A stretch of 64,000 nt of DNA from contig CAVXHQ010000005.1 in the NCBI GenBank assembly GCA_963761735.1, positions 1,116,001 through 1,180,000 on the forward strand, read 5' to 3'. How positions within the stretch are numbered: position 1 is the stretch's first letter; every line of letters starts with the position of its first letter. Below, piece after piece: positions 18,781 to 25,517 of this stretch. The notes below the pieces were generated by a model. The model was not told the origin of the DNA, did no database searches, and saw only the letters and a program-made list of their open reading frames with translations. Origin of the DNA: CAVXHQ01 sp963761735. Its GTDB lineage: Bacteria > Pseudomonadota > Alphaproteobacteria > Rhodobacterales > Rhodobacteraceae. Made by a program: the position numbers and the translations under genes.

Positions 18781-19605
18781 GGCGCTCGCCTGCAAAGGCA
18801 CGACAGTGGCCCCCGAGGGGGGTATGGCTTCCCGCATCGCATCCCCGGTGGGTGCTGCGGAAAACACCATTGCATGGCGCGCCGGATCATAGCGCACCGT
18901 CCAGCTGCCCGGGCGCAGACCGCGGGCGCGGAACAGCCGTGCTGTCCAGCGGGGCAGGCCCGGCGCACGCGGATCGTCGTCCAGCCGTTCCGACGGGGCC
19001 GCGGCAAGCGTCCAGCGCATCCGCGCCGCACTCAGATCCGGCGCACCTGCCCGCCGGATCAGCCATGCGGGCACCCCGTGCGCCTCGGCGCGCAGGACCA
19101 GTCGTTTCGTCGCGGTGAAATCGAGCGCGGAGGGCGTGCCCCAGATCTCGCCCACCACGCCCGACAACGTCGGACAGCCCAGCCCCTGCTCCATCGCCCA
19201 CAGCACATCTGCCGCGCGCCCGACCGTCAGATGCAGCATGTCGGGCACAGCACCGGGGGCGGTGCCCGCCAGATAGGGGCGACCGGTTTCCTTTAGGGAA
19301 GTACGGTCCTGTATCCACAGGACCGGCCCGGCAGCAGAGCGGGCAGGCCGCGCAGATACCGCCGCCCGCCGTCCTGTATCCGTATCCCCCGTCAGCGCCC
19401 CATCCGTAAGTGTCGCCCCGCCCGTAAGGGCCGCCATGACAAAGGCCGGACCGGACCCGTCGAGCGCGCTTGCCGAGAAAACCTCCGACAGGGTCGGCGT
19501 TTCGGGCAGGGGTACCTGCGACAGATATTCTGACGGGTGCGCAGTCCGGACACCGGAAGGGAGAGCCCGCGCGGGAAGGAGAGGGGGCGGAGAGGGACAC
19601 GTCAC
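18778..19605 (-). CDS. imuA: ImuA, RecA-like mutasome subunit
   Basis: This 275-aa protein corresponds to the ImuA/SulA-related member of the imuA-imuB-dnaE2 operon: VLWIQD, LHLTVGRAADVLWAMEQGLGC, VVGEIWG, DFTATKRLVLRAEAHGVPAWLI are family landmarks. ImuA stimulates translesion synthesis by DnaE2 through ImuB. The start is a GTG at 19605; no good ribosome site is seen, so another start nearby is possible. A LexA box lies 19 nt upstream. The coding region contains two of the five GTCCTGTATC words of this locus. Confidence 0.88.
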   Translation of the reverse strand: MTCPSPPPLLPARALPSGVRTAHPSEYLSQVPLPETPTLSEVFSASALDGSGPAFVMAALTGGATLTDGALTGDTDTGRRAAVSARPARSAAGPVLWIQDRTSLKETGRPYLAGTAPGAVPDMLHLTVGRAADVLWAMEQGLGCPTLSGVVGEIWGTPSALDFTATKRLVLRAEAHGVPAWLIRRAGAPDLSAARMRWTLAAAPSERLDDDPRAPGLPRWTARLFRARGLRPGSWTVRYDPARHAMVFSAAPTGDAMREAIPPSGATVVPLQASA

Positions 19606-19623
19606 GACGACTCGCTGGTTAAT

Positions 19624-19638
19624 GTTCTATCTTTGTTC
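19624..19638 (-). promoter_or_regulatory. LexA (SOS) box upstream of imuA
   Basis: GTTC-TATCTTT-GTTC matches the alphaproteobacterial LexA operator GTTC-N7-GTTC exactly. It ends 19 nt before the imuA GTG, a position expected for repression of the mutagenesis operon. Confidence 0.88.
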
Positions 19639-19810
19639 TAGCCCGTTCCAATGCCACGGTCAAACCCGCGATGCCGAAAAATGCCCGGTGGTTTCCCGCG
19701 ACGGTCGCAATCCCTGACTTGAGCCCTGGGATCGCACTGCTAAACAGATCTCACAGATACAGTGGCCCGACAGCTTGGTCCTGTATCTGCAACGGTCCGG
19801 CGCGGGTCGG

Positions 19811-19930
19811 GCGATACGACACCGGGCGATACGACACCGGGCGATACGACACCGGGCGATACGACACCGGGCGATACGACACCGGGCGATACGACACCGG
19901 GCGATACGACACCGGGCGATACGACACCGG
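19811..19930 (+). repeat. Tandem repeat, eight 15-bp units
   Basis: The unit GCGATACGACACCGG occurs eight times without a mismatch from 19811 to 19930, followed by a decayed ninth unit. The array lies 33 bp before the 19964 start and is open in several frames on both strands, so it produces spurious repetitive peptides. No spacers are present, so it is not a CRISPR array. Confidence 0.95.
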
Positions 19931-19963
19931 GCAAGACGTCCGGATCACCGAAAAGGACAGGCG

Positions 19964-20959
19964 ATGATCGGCGCTGCATTCAGATCGCTCGGGCGGCGGT
20001 ACATCGATCTTACGCTGTCATCGGGACGCGACCGTGCAGTGCGCATCGTCGAACGTCCCGGCCTGTGGATGACCGATGCCGAGCTTGCGTCCCTGTCTGC
20101 CAGCCTGCGGCAGATCGCCGCCCGCACCCTCGATGCCGGCACCCTGACCTACGGTGTCTTTTCTGGCGACGCCGCACGCATGCGCGAGAGTATCATCACT
20201 CTGGTGAGCCGGTCCGACGGCACGCCCATCGCCTTCAACGCGCTGGCGGTCATGGAGATCGACACCGATCCCGCGCCGGTCGAAGTGCTGCACCTCGGCC
20301 TCGTGATGATCGACCCCGACGAGCGATCGAAATCGCTGTCCTGGGTGCTCTATGGTCTTACCTGTTTTCTGGTGTTCTTTCGCCGTCAGTTCCGGCCCGT
20401 GTGGATATCCAACGTGACACAGGTGCCCGCCGTGGTCGGCATGGTGACGACGATGTTTTCGGATGTCTGGCCTGCGCCCGCGGGCACCAGTCCGGGCGGG
20501 CAGGACCGGCGCACCCTGACGCATCTGCTGCTGGCGCGGCGGATCATGGCGCAGCACCGGCACGTCTTTGGCGTGGGGCCCGAGGCGGGGTTCGACGAGG
20601 CGGCATTCGTCATCACCGACGCCTATACAGGCGGGTCCGACGACCTGAAGAAGACATGGGACAGCGCGCCAAAGCATCGCGACGACCGGTTCAACGCATT
20701 TTGCGCGGATACGCTGGATTATCGCCGCGGCGACGACGTGCTTCAGCTCGGGCGCATGGATCTGGCCGCGATCCGGCGTTACCTTGCGCGCGAGGTGCCG
20801 CGCTCGGCGGTTCTGGGACTGGTGTTCGCGGGCGCCTGGGTGGCGCTGCGCCGGGTGGTGTTGCCGGTGATCTACTGGTTCGATGCGGGGCGCGACTGGT
20901 CCATCCTGAGGCCGGCGCGCCAGAGGCGGCCCGCGCCGCCAGACCAGAGGCAATCGTGA
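19964..20959 (+). CDS. Unknown protein, possible GNAT-like acyltransferase fold
   Basis: This 331-aa protein is not recognised with certainty. Residues about 85-160 (VEVLHLGLVMIDPDERSKSL, then WISNVTQVPAVVGMV) look like the central strands and acyl-CoA loop of a GNAT acetyltransferase; this is a pattern impression only. A hydrophobic stretch near residues 286-305 (SAVLGLVFAGAWVALRRVVL) could be a membrane anchor. The ATG at 19964 has AGGACAG upstream; the frame stays open through the 15-bp repeats but that part is not credible protein. The stop overlaps the GTG of the E1-like gene. It is the first gene of a coupled four-gene unit. Confidence 0.6.
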   Translation: MIGAAFRSLGRRYIDLTLSSGRDRAVRIVERPGLWMTDAELASLSASLRQIAARTLDAGTLTYGVFSGDAARMRESIITLVSRSDGTPIAFNALAVMEIDTDPAPVEVLHLGLVMIDPDERSKSLSWVLYGLTCFLVFFRRQFRPVWISNVTQVPAVVGMVTTMFSDVWPAPAGTSPGGQDRRTLTHLLLARRIMAQHRHVFGVGPEAGFDEAAFVITDAYTGGSDDLKKTWDSAPKHRDDRFNAFCADTLDYRRGDDVLQLGRMDLAAIRRYLAREVPRSAVLGLVFAGAWVALRRVVLPVIYWFDAGRDWSILRPARQRRPAPPDQRQS

Positions 20960-21825
20960 CGTTTTCATATGACGAGATGGTAATGCGCAACCTGGGGTTC
21001 GTGACAGCCGCAGAGCAGGCGAAATTGCGCGCGGCGACGGTGTTCGTCTGCGGCACGGGCGGCATGGGCGGGGCCTGCCTGATGGCGCTTGCGCGGATCG
21101 GGATCGGGCGGTTCATCGTCGCCGATATCGATGAATTCGAGGTATCGAACCTGAACCGGCAGGTCTTTGCCACGTCGTCCACCATCGGCAGGCACAAGGC
21201 GGACGCCTCGTGCGAGGAGATCCTTCACATTAACCCCGAGGCGGAAGTAACCGTTTTCAAAGATAATTGGCCAGATCATGTGGCAACATCGGTGGCGGCA
21301 AGTGCGGTTGTGGTGAACGGCACCGACGATCTGGGCGCGTCGCTTTTACTGTACCGGACGGCACGCAAGACGGGACGGTCTGTCATCGATGCCTATGCAT
21401 CGCCGCTGCCGTCTGTCTATGTCACCGCACCGGGGGATATGCCGCATGAAACCCGGATGGGATACGCCACGGCGGACACCGACTGGAACCGTCTGACAGA
21501 CGCGCAGCGCGGCGCTGCCTTTCTGGCCGAGGCCCAACATGTCGTGATCCACTCGTCGTCGCGCCACTATATCGACCTTGATCTGGTCGGTGAGGTGGTG
21601 TCGGGCAAACGCAGCCGGATGTCGTTCGCGCCGATGGTCATCGCCACCGGCCAGCTCATGGCCTATGAGGCCGTCAACGCGGTCCTCGGGCGTCCGCGCG
21701 GGGCGGATAACCGCGGCTGGTTCTTCAATCCCTATCGCGCCCGAGTCGAGCACCCGAAACCGGCGGTAGTGGCGGCGATTATGCGCCCTTTGGTGCGGCG
21801 ATACCTGTCGCGTCTCATGACATGA
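20956..21825 (+). CDS. E1/ThiF-family adenylyltransferase
   Basis: This 289-aa protein has the E1-like Rossmann nucleotide site GTGGMGGACLMALARIG (about residues 34-50), the acidic strand ADIDEFEVSNLNRQ with the conserved Asn-Arg pair, and VVVNGTDD further on. Proteins of this family adenylate a C-terminal Gly-Gly carboxylate (ThiS, MoaD, ubiquitin) or a small substrate carboxylate (TcdA). No CxxC zinc pairs and no obvious catalytic cysteine after the crossover are seen, so it may only adenylate. The GTG start at 20956 shares GTGA with the previous stop. Its partners (possible GNAT, membrane protein, nitroreductase) are not those of thiamine or Moco synthesis. Confidence 0.82.
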   Translation: MTFSYDEMVMRNLGFVTAAEQAKLRAATVFVCGTGGMGGACLMALARIGIGRFIVADIDEFEVSNLNRQVFATSSTIGRHKADASCEEILHINPEAEVTVFKDNWPDHVATSVAASAVVVNGTDDLGASLLLYRTARKTGRSVIDAYASPLPSVYVTAPGDMPHETRMGYATADTDWNRLTDAQRGAAFLAEAQHVVIHSSSRHYIDLDLVGEVVSGKRSRMSFAPMVIATGQLMAYEAVNAVLGRPRGADNRGWFFNPYRARVEHPKPAVVAAIMRPLVRRYLSRLMT

Positions 21826-21836
21826 AGAATGTCATG
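21816..21836. promoter_or_regulatory. Perfect inverted repeat across the E1-like stop codon
   Basis: CATGACAT-GAAGA-ATGTCATG is an 8-bp perfect stem with a 5-base loop that contains the TGA stop (21823-21825). It lies 20 nt before the next ATG and could tune translation or mRNA stability within the unit, or bind a regulator. Confidence 0.55.
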
Positions 21837-21856
21837 TATCGTATTGGTTTAAAATA

Positions 21857-23044
21857 ATGATAACCTCCGGCCCCCAGATGGCAGATCTGTTCACCTCGGG
21901 TGCGGCGCTCATCGGTCTGGTGGCCTTGCACCGCTCTATCGCCGCGCGAGGCCGGTGGGAGCCGTTGAACCGTCGGTTCATCGCCGGGATCCGGATCACG
22001 ATGCTCCTTTTCGCCGGCCGGGTGCTGGTGATCCTTACCGGACTGGGCGCGTTCCGGGTCCTTGTGCTGTTGGCCGCAGCCCTTATCCCGGTGGCCGTTC
22101 TGCTGCTGACCGAGGGGCTGCTGCGCCGCCACGCCCCGCGCGCAATCAAGGTTTTCGTGGCAGGCGGTGCGGCGGTTTTCGGCATCCTTGCGTTCTTTCC
22201 GCTCGATGGCCCGGGTGTGCGTCTGTTCGGCCTTCTGGGGTTTCAGGTTCTGAGCCTTCTGGCCTGTGGCGGCCTCGTGCTCATGCGCGACAGGGCGGGC
22301 CTTTCGGCGGCGGAAAACCGTGCGGTCGAGCGGCTCGGGTTCTCTCTGCTCCTCCTGATACCGCTGGCGACGCTCGATTTTCTGACGGTTCGGCTTGGCG
22401 TGCCGGTTCAGACATCGCCCCTCGCCGTGCTGTTCCTGTGCTGGCTCGCGATCGGTCTGGGCCGCAGCGACGGGCGCCACAGGGCGAGCATCGCCTCCTT
22501 TGCCGCCGTCGTCGCCGCGGCGCTGGCGGCGACGATATTCGTGTCCGTGGTCTGGCAGTTGGGCCGGGCCGAAACGCTCGTGGCGGGCACGGTGATCCTT
22601 GCTGCGGGCGCTGTCGGCGCGGTTCTCAACGAGGCGCGCGATCAGGCCGATGAGGCGCAGAGCCTGTCGCTGTTGCGGCATCTGGCCGAGGCGGACGGCG
22701 ATGCCATGGCGTTCCTGCGCAAATTGCAGGCGCATCCGGCGATCGACGGCGCGATCGTAATCGGCGCCGAAATCACCGCCGATCTGGATCCCGACATACT
22801 GATCCGTCTGTTCGCGGCACACCCGGTCCTGCGCCGCGCCGACCCGCGCCCCGACGGCGAGCAGGGCGATCACGCGACGCATCTGTTCGGTCGCTACGGC
22901 GCCAGTCATATCCTGTGGATCTCCGCGGCACCGCTTCGCCTTGTGGCGCTGTCCATGCCGTCGGTCGGGGCGGCCTCCGCCGTTGAGCTGGAACTGGCGG
23001 CGGTGCAGCGGATGGCGGCCCTTCTGGCGCGGGTACAGACATGA
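21857..23044 (+). CDS. Polytopic membrane protein of unknown function
   Basis: This 395-aa protein has about nine hydrophobic segments between residues 8 and 255 (for example VLVLLAAALIPVAVLLL, VFVAGGAAVFGILAFFPL, LAVLFLCWLAIGLG, TLVAGTVILAAGAVGAVL). A soluble C-terminal domain of about 130 residues follows, rich in Asp/Ala, containing AIVIGAEITADLDPD. I recognise no family. The ATG at 21857 lacks a clear ribosome site; ATG 21878 is an alternative. Its stop overlaps the nitroreductase start (ATGA), tying it firmly to the E1-like/nitroreductase unit. Confidence 0.7.
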   Translation: MITSGPQMADLFTSGAALIGLVALHRSIAARGRWEPLNRRFIAGIRITMLLFAGRVLVILTGLGAFRVLVLLAAALIPVAVLLLTEGLLRRHAPRAIKVFVAGGAAVFGILAFFPLDGPGVRLFGLLGFQVLSLLACGGLVLMRDRAGLSAAENRAVERLGFSLLLLIPLATLDFLTVRLGVPVQTSPLAVLFLCWLAIGLGRSDGRHRASIASFAAVVAAALAATIFVSVVWQLGRAETLVAGTVILAAGAVGAVLNEARDQADEAQSLSLLRHLAEADGDAMAFLRKLQAHPAIDGAIVIGAEITADLDPDILIRLFAAHPVLRRADPRPDGEQGDHATHLFGRYGASHILWISAAPLRLVALSMPSVGAASAVELELAAVQRMAALLARVQT

Positions 23045-24003
23045 ACGATATCGAATTTCGAACAATCGTCGAAATGGCCTGCCTTGCGCCATCGGTCCAT
23101 AACACGCAACCTGCAAGGTGGAAGAGCGATGGACAGGCTATTGAAATATACTGTGATACATCGATTTGCCTGGCGATTGGCGATCCCGGGTTGCGCGACG
23201 CCGGGCTGTCCTGCGGTGCCGCGGTCGAGGCGACCGTTCTTGCACTTTCCGAACATGGGATCGGATGCACCGTCGTTGACCTCTGGCACACGGCTGGCGA
23301 CCCGTTGCGTCCGGTCGCCCGTCTCACCCCAGGCGGAACGGTGATGCCCGATCGTCTGGCGCCACAGGTGTCGCGCAGGTTTACCCATCGCGGCGCATTC
23401 CGCGCCGCACAGTCGCCGCTCGACGGATGGACGCGGACGGATGCGGCGCTCGTCACGGATCGTCCCCGGATCGAAAAAATCGCGGCACTCAACGACACGA
23501 TCAGCCTGAACGCTTTGCGCGACGCCCCGTTTCGCCGCGAACTCGTGCACTGGATGCGCCTGTCGCGCCGCCATCCACGCCACGGGGTCGACGGTATGGC
23601 CCGTGAGGCGATGCGGATGTCGGCCCCGGTTGCGCTCGGCGCAGGGCTCGCACTTGGACCGCTTTGGGCAATCTGCGACAGGATCGGTCTGACCCGCGGG
23701 ATGGTGGCCGAGGCGGCACAGACCGTTACGGCACCTGTCATTGCGTGTTTTCACAGGCCTTTGGATGAAAGTCCCGTAACCTCCGGCCGGGCCTACCTGC
23801 GCCTGTGGCTCGAGGCGACAGCGCGGGGCATGGCGGGCTGGCCGATGGCCGCCCTTGCCGACGATCCGTCCGCGAACGCGCAGATGTGTACGCTGGCGGG
23901 CATCGAAACCGACAGACGGCTGATCCAGGTGATCCAATTCGGCGTTGCCGACGCCGGGATGCCGCCGCGCGCGCGCAGGCCGCTCGACGCGGTCATTCTG
24001 TGA
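23041..24003 (+). CDS. Nitroreductase-family FMN protein (Acg-like)
   Basis: This 320-aa protein begins with the nitroreductase signature CLAPSVHNTQPARWK (residues about 11-25) seen in the Acg/Rv3131 branch. ASRRFTHRG-type residues (VSRRFTHRGAFR) and GMAGWPMAALADDPSANAQM near the C-terminus are typical of the second half of the fold. It probably binds FMN and performs a redox step on an unknown product. Nitroreductase and E1-like domains also occur fused in mycobacterial MoeY-type proteins, which supports a shared pathway with the gene at 20956. It overlaps the membrane protein gene by 4 nt. Confidence 0.78.
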   Translation: MNDIEFRTIVEMACLAPSVHNTQPARWKSDGQAIEIYCDTSICLAIGDPGLRDAGLSCGAAVEATVLALSEHGIGCTVVDLWHTAGDPLRPVARLTPGGTVMPDRLAPQVSRRFTHRGAFRAAQSPLDGWTRTDAALVTDRPRIEKIAALNDTISLNALRDAPFRRELVHWMRLSRRHPRHGVDGMAREAMRMSAPVALGAGLALGPLWAICDRIGLTRGMVAEAAQTVTAPVIACFHRPLDESPVTSGRAYLRLWLEATARGMAGWPMAALADDPSANAQMCTLAGIETDRRLIQVIQFGVADAGMPPRARRPLDAVIL

Positions 24004-24019
24004 ACGTGCATTCCGGCCC

Positions 24020-24040
24020 GATCGGCGCGCTCCGCCGATC
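24020..24040. terminator. Hairpin after the nitroreductase gene
   Basis: GATCGGCG-CGCTC-CGCCGATC is a perfect 8-bp stem, 17 nt after the nitroreductase stop. There is no T-run, so it is only a candidate terminator or processing site. It marks a likely boundary between the E1-like unit and the molybdenum hydroxylase operon. Confidence 0.45.
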
Positions 24041-24133
24041 CTTGGCAGCCCGGAAACCCTTGCGGGAAAACGTCCGGGATGGCACAAATGGCGCAATGGT
24101 CCTTCCGATCTATTCCCTACATATCGAGGCTTT

Positions 24134-24997
24134 ATGCGATTTCTGGCAGCGCAGACGATAGAAGAGGCGGTTGAGGCGCTGGTCTCGGCCGAGGGCCTGA
24201 CCCGGGTTCTGGCGGGCGGCACGGATGTTCTCGTCCAGCTTCGATCCGGCATGGTCGAGCCCGAGGTGATCGTCGACATCAAACGGTTGCCGGGGATGCG
24301 CGACATCCTGGCCGAAGACGGCGGGTTCCGCATCGGCGCGGGCGTGTCCGGCGCGCAGCTTGGCGAACATGCGGGCGTTTGCGCGATGTGGCCGGGCGTG
24401 GCCGAGGCATTTCAGCTGATCGGCTCGACGCAGATACAGGGGCGCGCGACCCTTGCGGGCAACCTGTGCACCAGCTCGCCTGCGGGCGATGCGGTGCCTG
24501 CCCTGTTCGCCGCCGATGCGGTAGTGCGGATTTCGGGGCCGGACGGGGCGCGCGACGTGCCCGTGGCGCAAATCCCCACGGGCCCGGGCAAGAATACGCT
24601 TGCCCGCGGTGAAATCGTGACGTCGATCCTGCTGCCTGCACGGCCCGCAAATTCGGGCGACGCCTACCTGAGGTTCATTCCGCGCACGGAGATGGATATC
24701 GCGGTCGCGTCTGCCGGGGTGTCGCTGACAGTGGATTCGGGCGGCACGATCACCGCCGCGCGTGCGGCACTTGGGGCGGTTGCACCGACGGTTATCTTGG
24801 CGGTCGATGCGGCCCAGGCCCTCGTGGGCACCACGCTCGATGCGGAAACCCTGACCGCCTTCGGCGCCGCCTGCGAGGGCCGGTGCGCCCCCATCGACGA
24901 CAAGCGCGGCACGATCGCGTTCCGGACCCGCACGGCAGGCACGCTGGCGCGCCGCGCCGCCACCATTGCCTATGCCAGAGCCGGAGGCACCGCATGA
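24134..24997 (+). CDS. Molybdenum hydroxylase, FAD-binding medium subunit (CoxM/XdhB type)
   Basis: This 287-aa protein has the FAD-binding PCMH domain with VLAGGTDVLVQLRSG (about residues 26-40) and the second flavin motif TQIQGRATLAGNLCTSSPAGD (about 102-122), both hallmarks of the family. It passes electrons from the 2Fe-2S subunit to an acceptor. ATG 24134 gives the conserved start (MRFLAAQTIEEAVEAL). The stop overlaps the small-subunit ATG (ATGA). Confidence 0.92.
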   Translation: MRFLAAQTIEEAVEALVSAEGLTRVLAGGTDVLVQLRSGMVEPEVIVDIKRLPGMRDILAEDGGFRIGAGVSGAQLGEHAGVCAMWPGVAEAFQLIGSTQIQGRATLAGNLCTSSPAGDAVPALFAADAVVRISGPDGARDVPVAQIPTGPGKNTLARGEIVTSILLPARPANSGDAYLRFIPRTEMDIAVASAGVSLTVDSGGTITAARAALGAVAPTVILAVDAAQALVGTTLDAETLTAFGAACEGRCAPIDDKRGTIAFRTRTAGTLARRAATIAYARAGGTA

Positions 24998-25516
24998 GGA
25001 CCGACATGAAATCCATCCCCGTCGCGACAACGATCAACGGCGACCCCCTCGAATTCCTCTGTGCGCCGGGCGAGACGCTGCTCGACGCGCTGCGCGACCG
25101 TCTGGGCCTGACCGGCGCCAAGGAGGGCTGCGGCACCGGCGATTGCGGCGCGTGTTCCGTGATGGTCGACGACCGGCTGGTCTGCGCCTGTCTGGTGCTC
25201 GCCGCCGAGGCCAGAGGGCGCCCGCGTCGAGACCATCGAAGGCATGGCAGACGGCGAGGCACTGCACCCGTTGCAGACGGCGTTCCTCGACCACGCGGCC
25301 CTGCAATGCGGGATCTGCACGCCGGGCATCCTCGTCGCGGCCAAGGCGCTGCTGGCGAAACATCCCGACCCGACGGACGAAGAGGTCCGGTACTGGCTCG
25401 CGGGAAACCTGTGCCGGTGTACCGGATACGACAAGATCATCCGCGCGGTACAGATCGCCGCCGCAGAAATGCGGCAGGATCCGAAACCGGCCGAAATGAG
25501 ACAGGAGAGGGTCTGA
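24994..25516 (+). pseudogene. Molybdenum hydroxylase, 2Fe-2S small subunit, with apparent frameshift
   Basis: The N-terminal ferredoxin-like half (GCGTGDCGACSV ... CAC) reads in one frame and the C-terminal helical half (LQCGICTPGI ... CRCTGYDKI) in another. Removing one A at about 25213 (GGCCAGAGGG to GGCCGAGGG) gives a continuous 173-aa protein with all eight cluster cysteines and the expected join EAEGARVETIEGMADG. As read the gene is broken, which would disable the whole enzyme. Since flanking subunits are intact and three other genes in the window show the same kind of extra base, a sequencing error is more likely than a true pseudogene. MKSIPVATTING (25006) is an alternative start. Confidence 0.85.
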
Positions 25517-25517
25517 C

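Larger units (their letters stand above)
19606..19963. other. Divergent regulatory region between imuA and the 19964 gene
   Basis: These 358 bases between divergent genes hold no gene. They contain the LexA box at 19624-19638, one GTCCTGTATC word (19778-19787), the array of eight 15-bp repeats (19811-19930) and a ribosome site (AGGACAG) for the 19964 gene. Confidence 0.8.

Noticed and set aside
18552..19031. Open frame through the 30-bp repeats as a C-terminal extension of ImuA
   Set aside because: It is in a different frame from imuA. ImuA already has a complete family-like end, so no frameshift is needed.
19811..19930. CRISPR-like array
   Set aside because: The eight 15-bp units are contiguous without spacers, and no cas genes are nearby.
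19762..21825. A long open frame joining the 15-bp repeats to the E1-like domain (687 aa)
   Set aside because: The upstream part is antisense-like and repeat-derived, overlaps the whole 19964 gene in another frame, and a GTG start with GTGA overlap exists at 20956.
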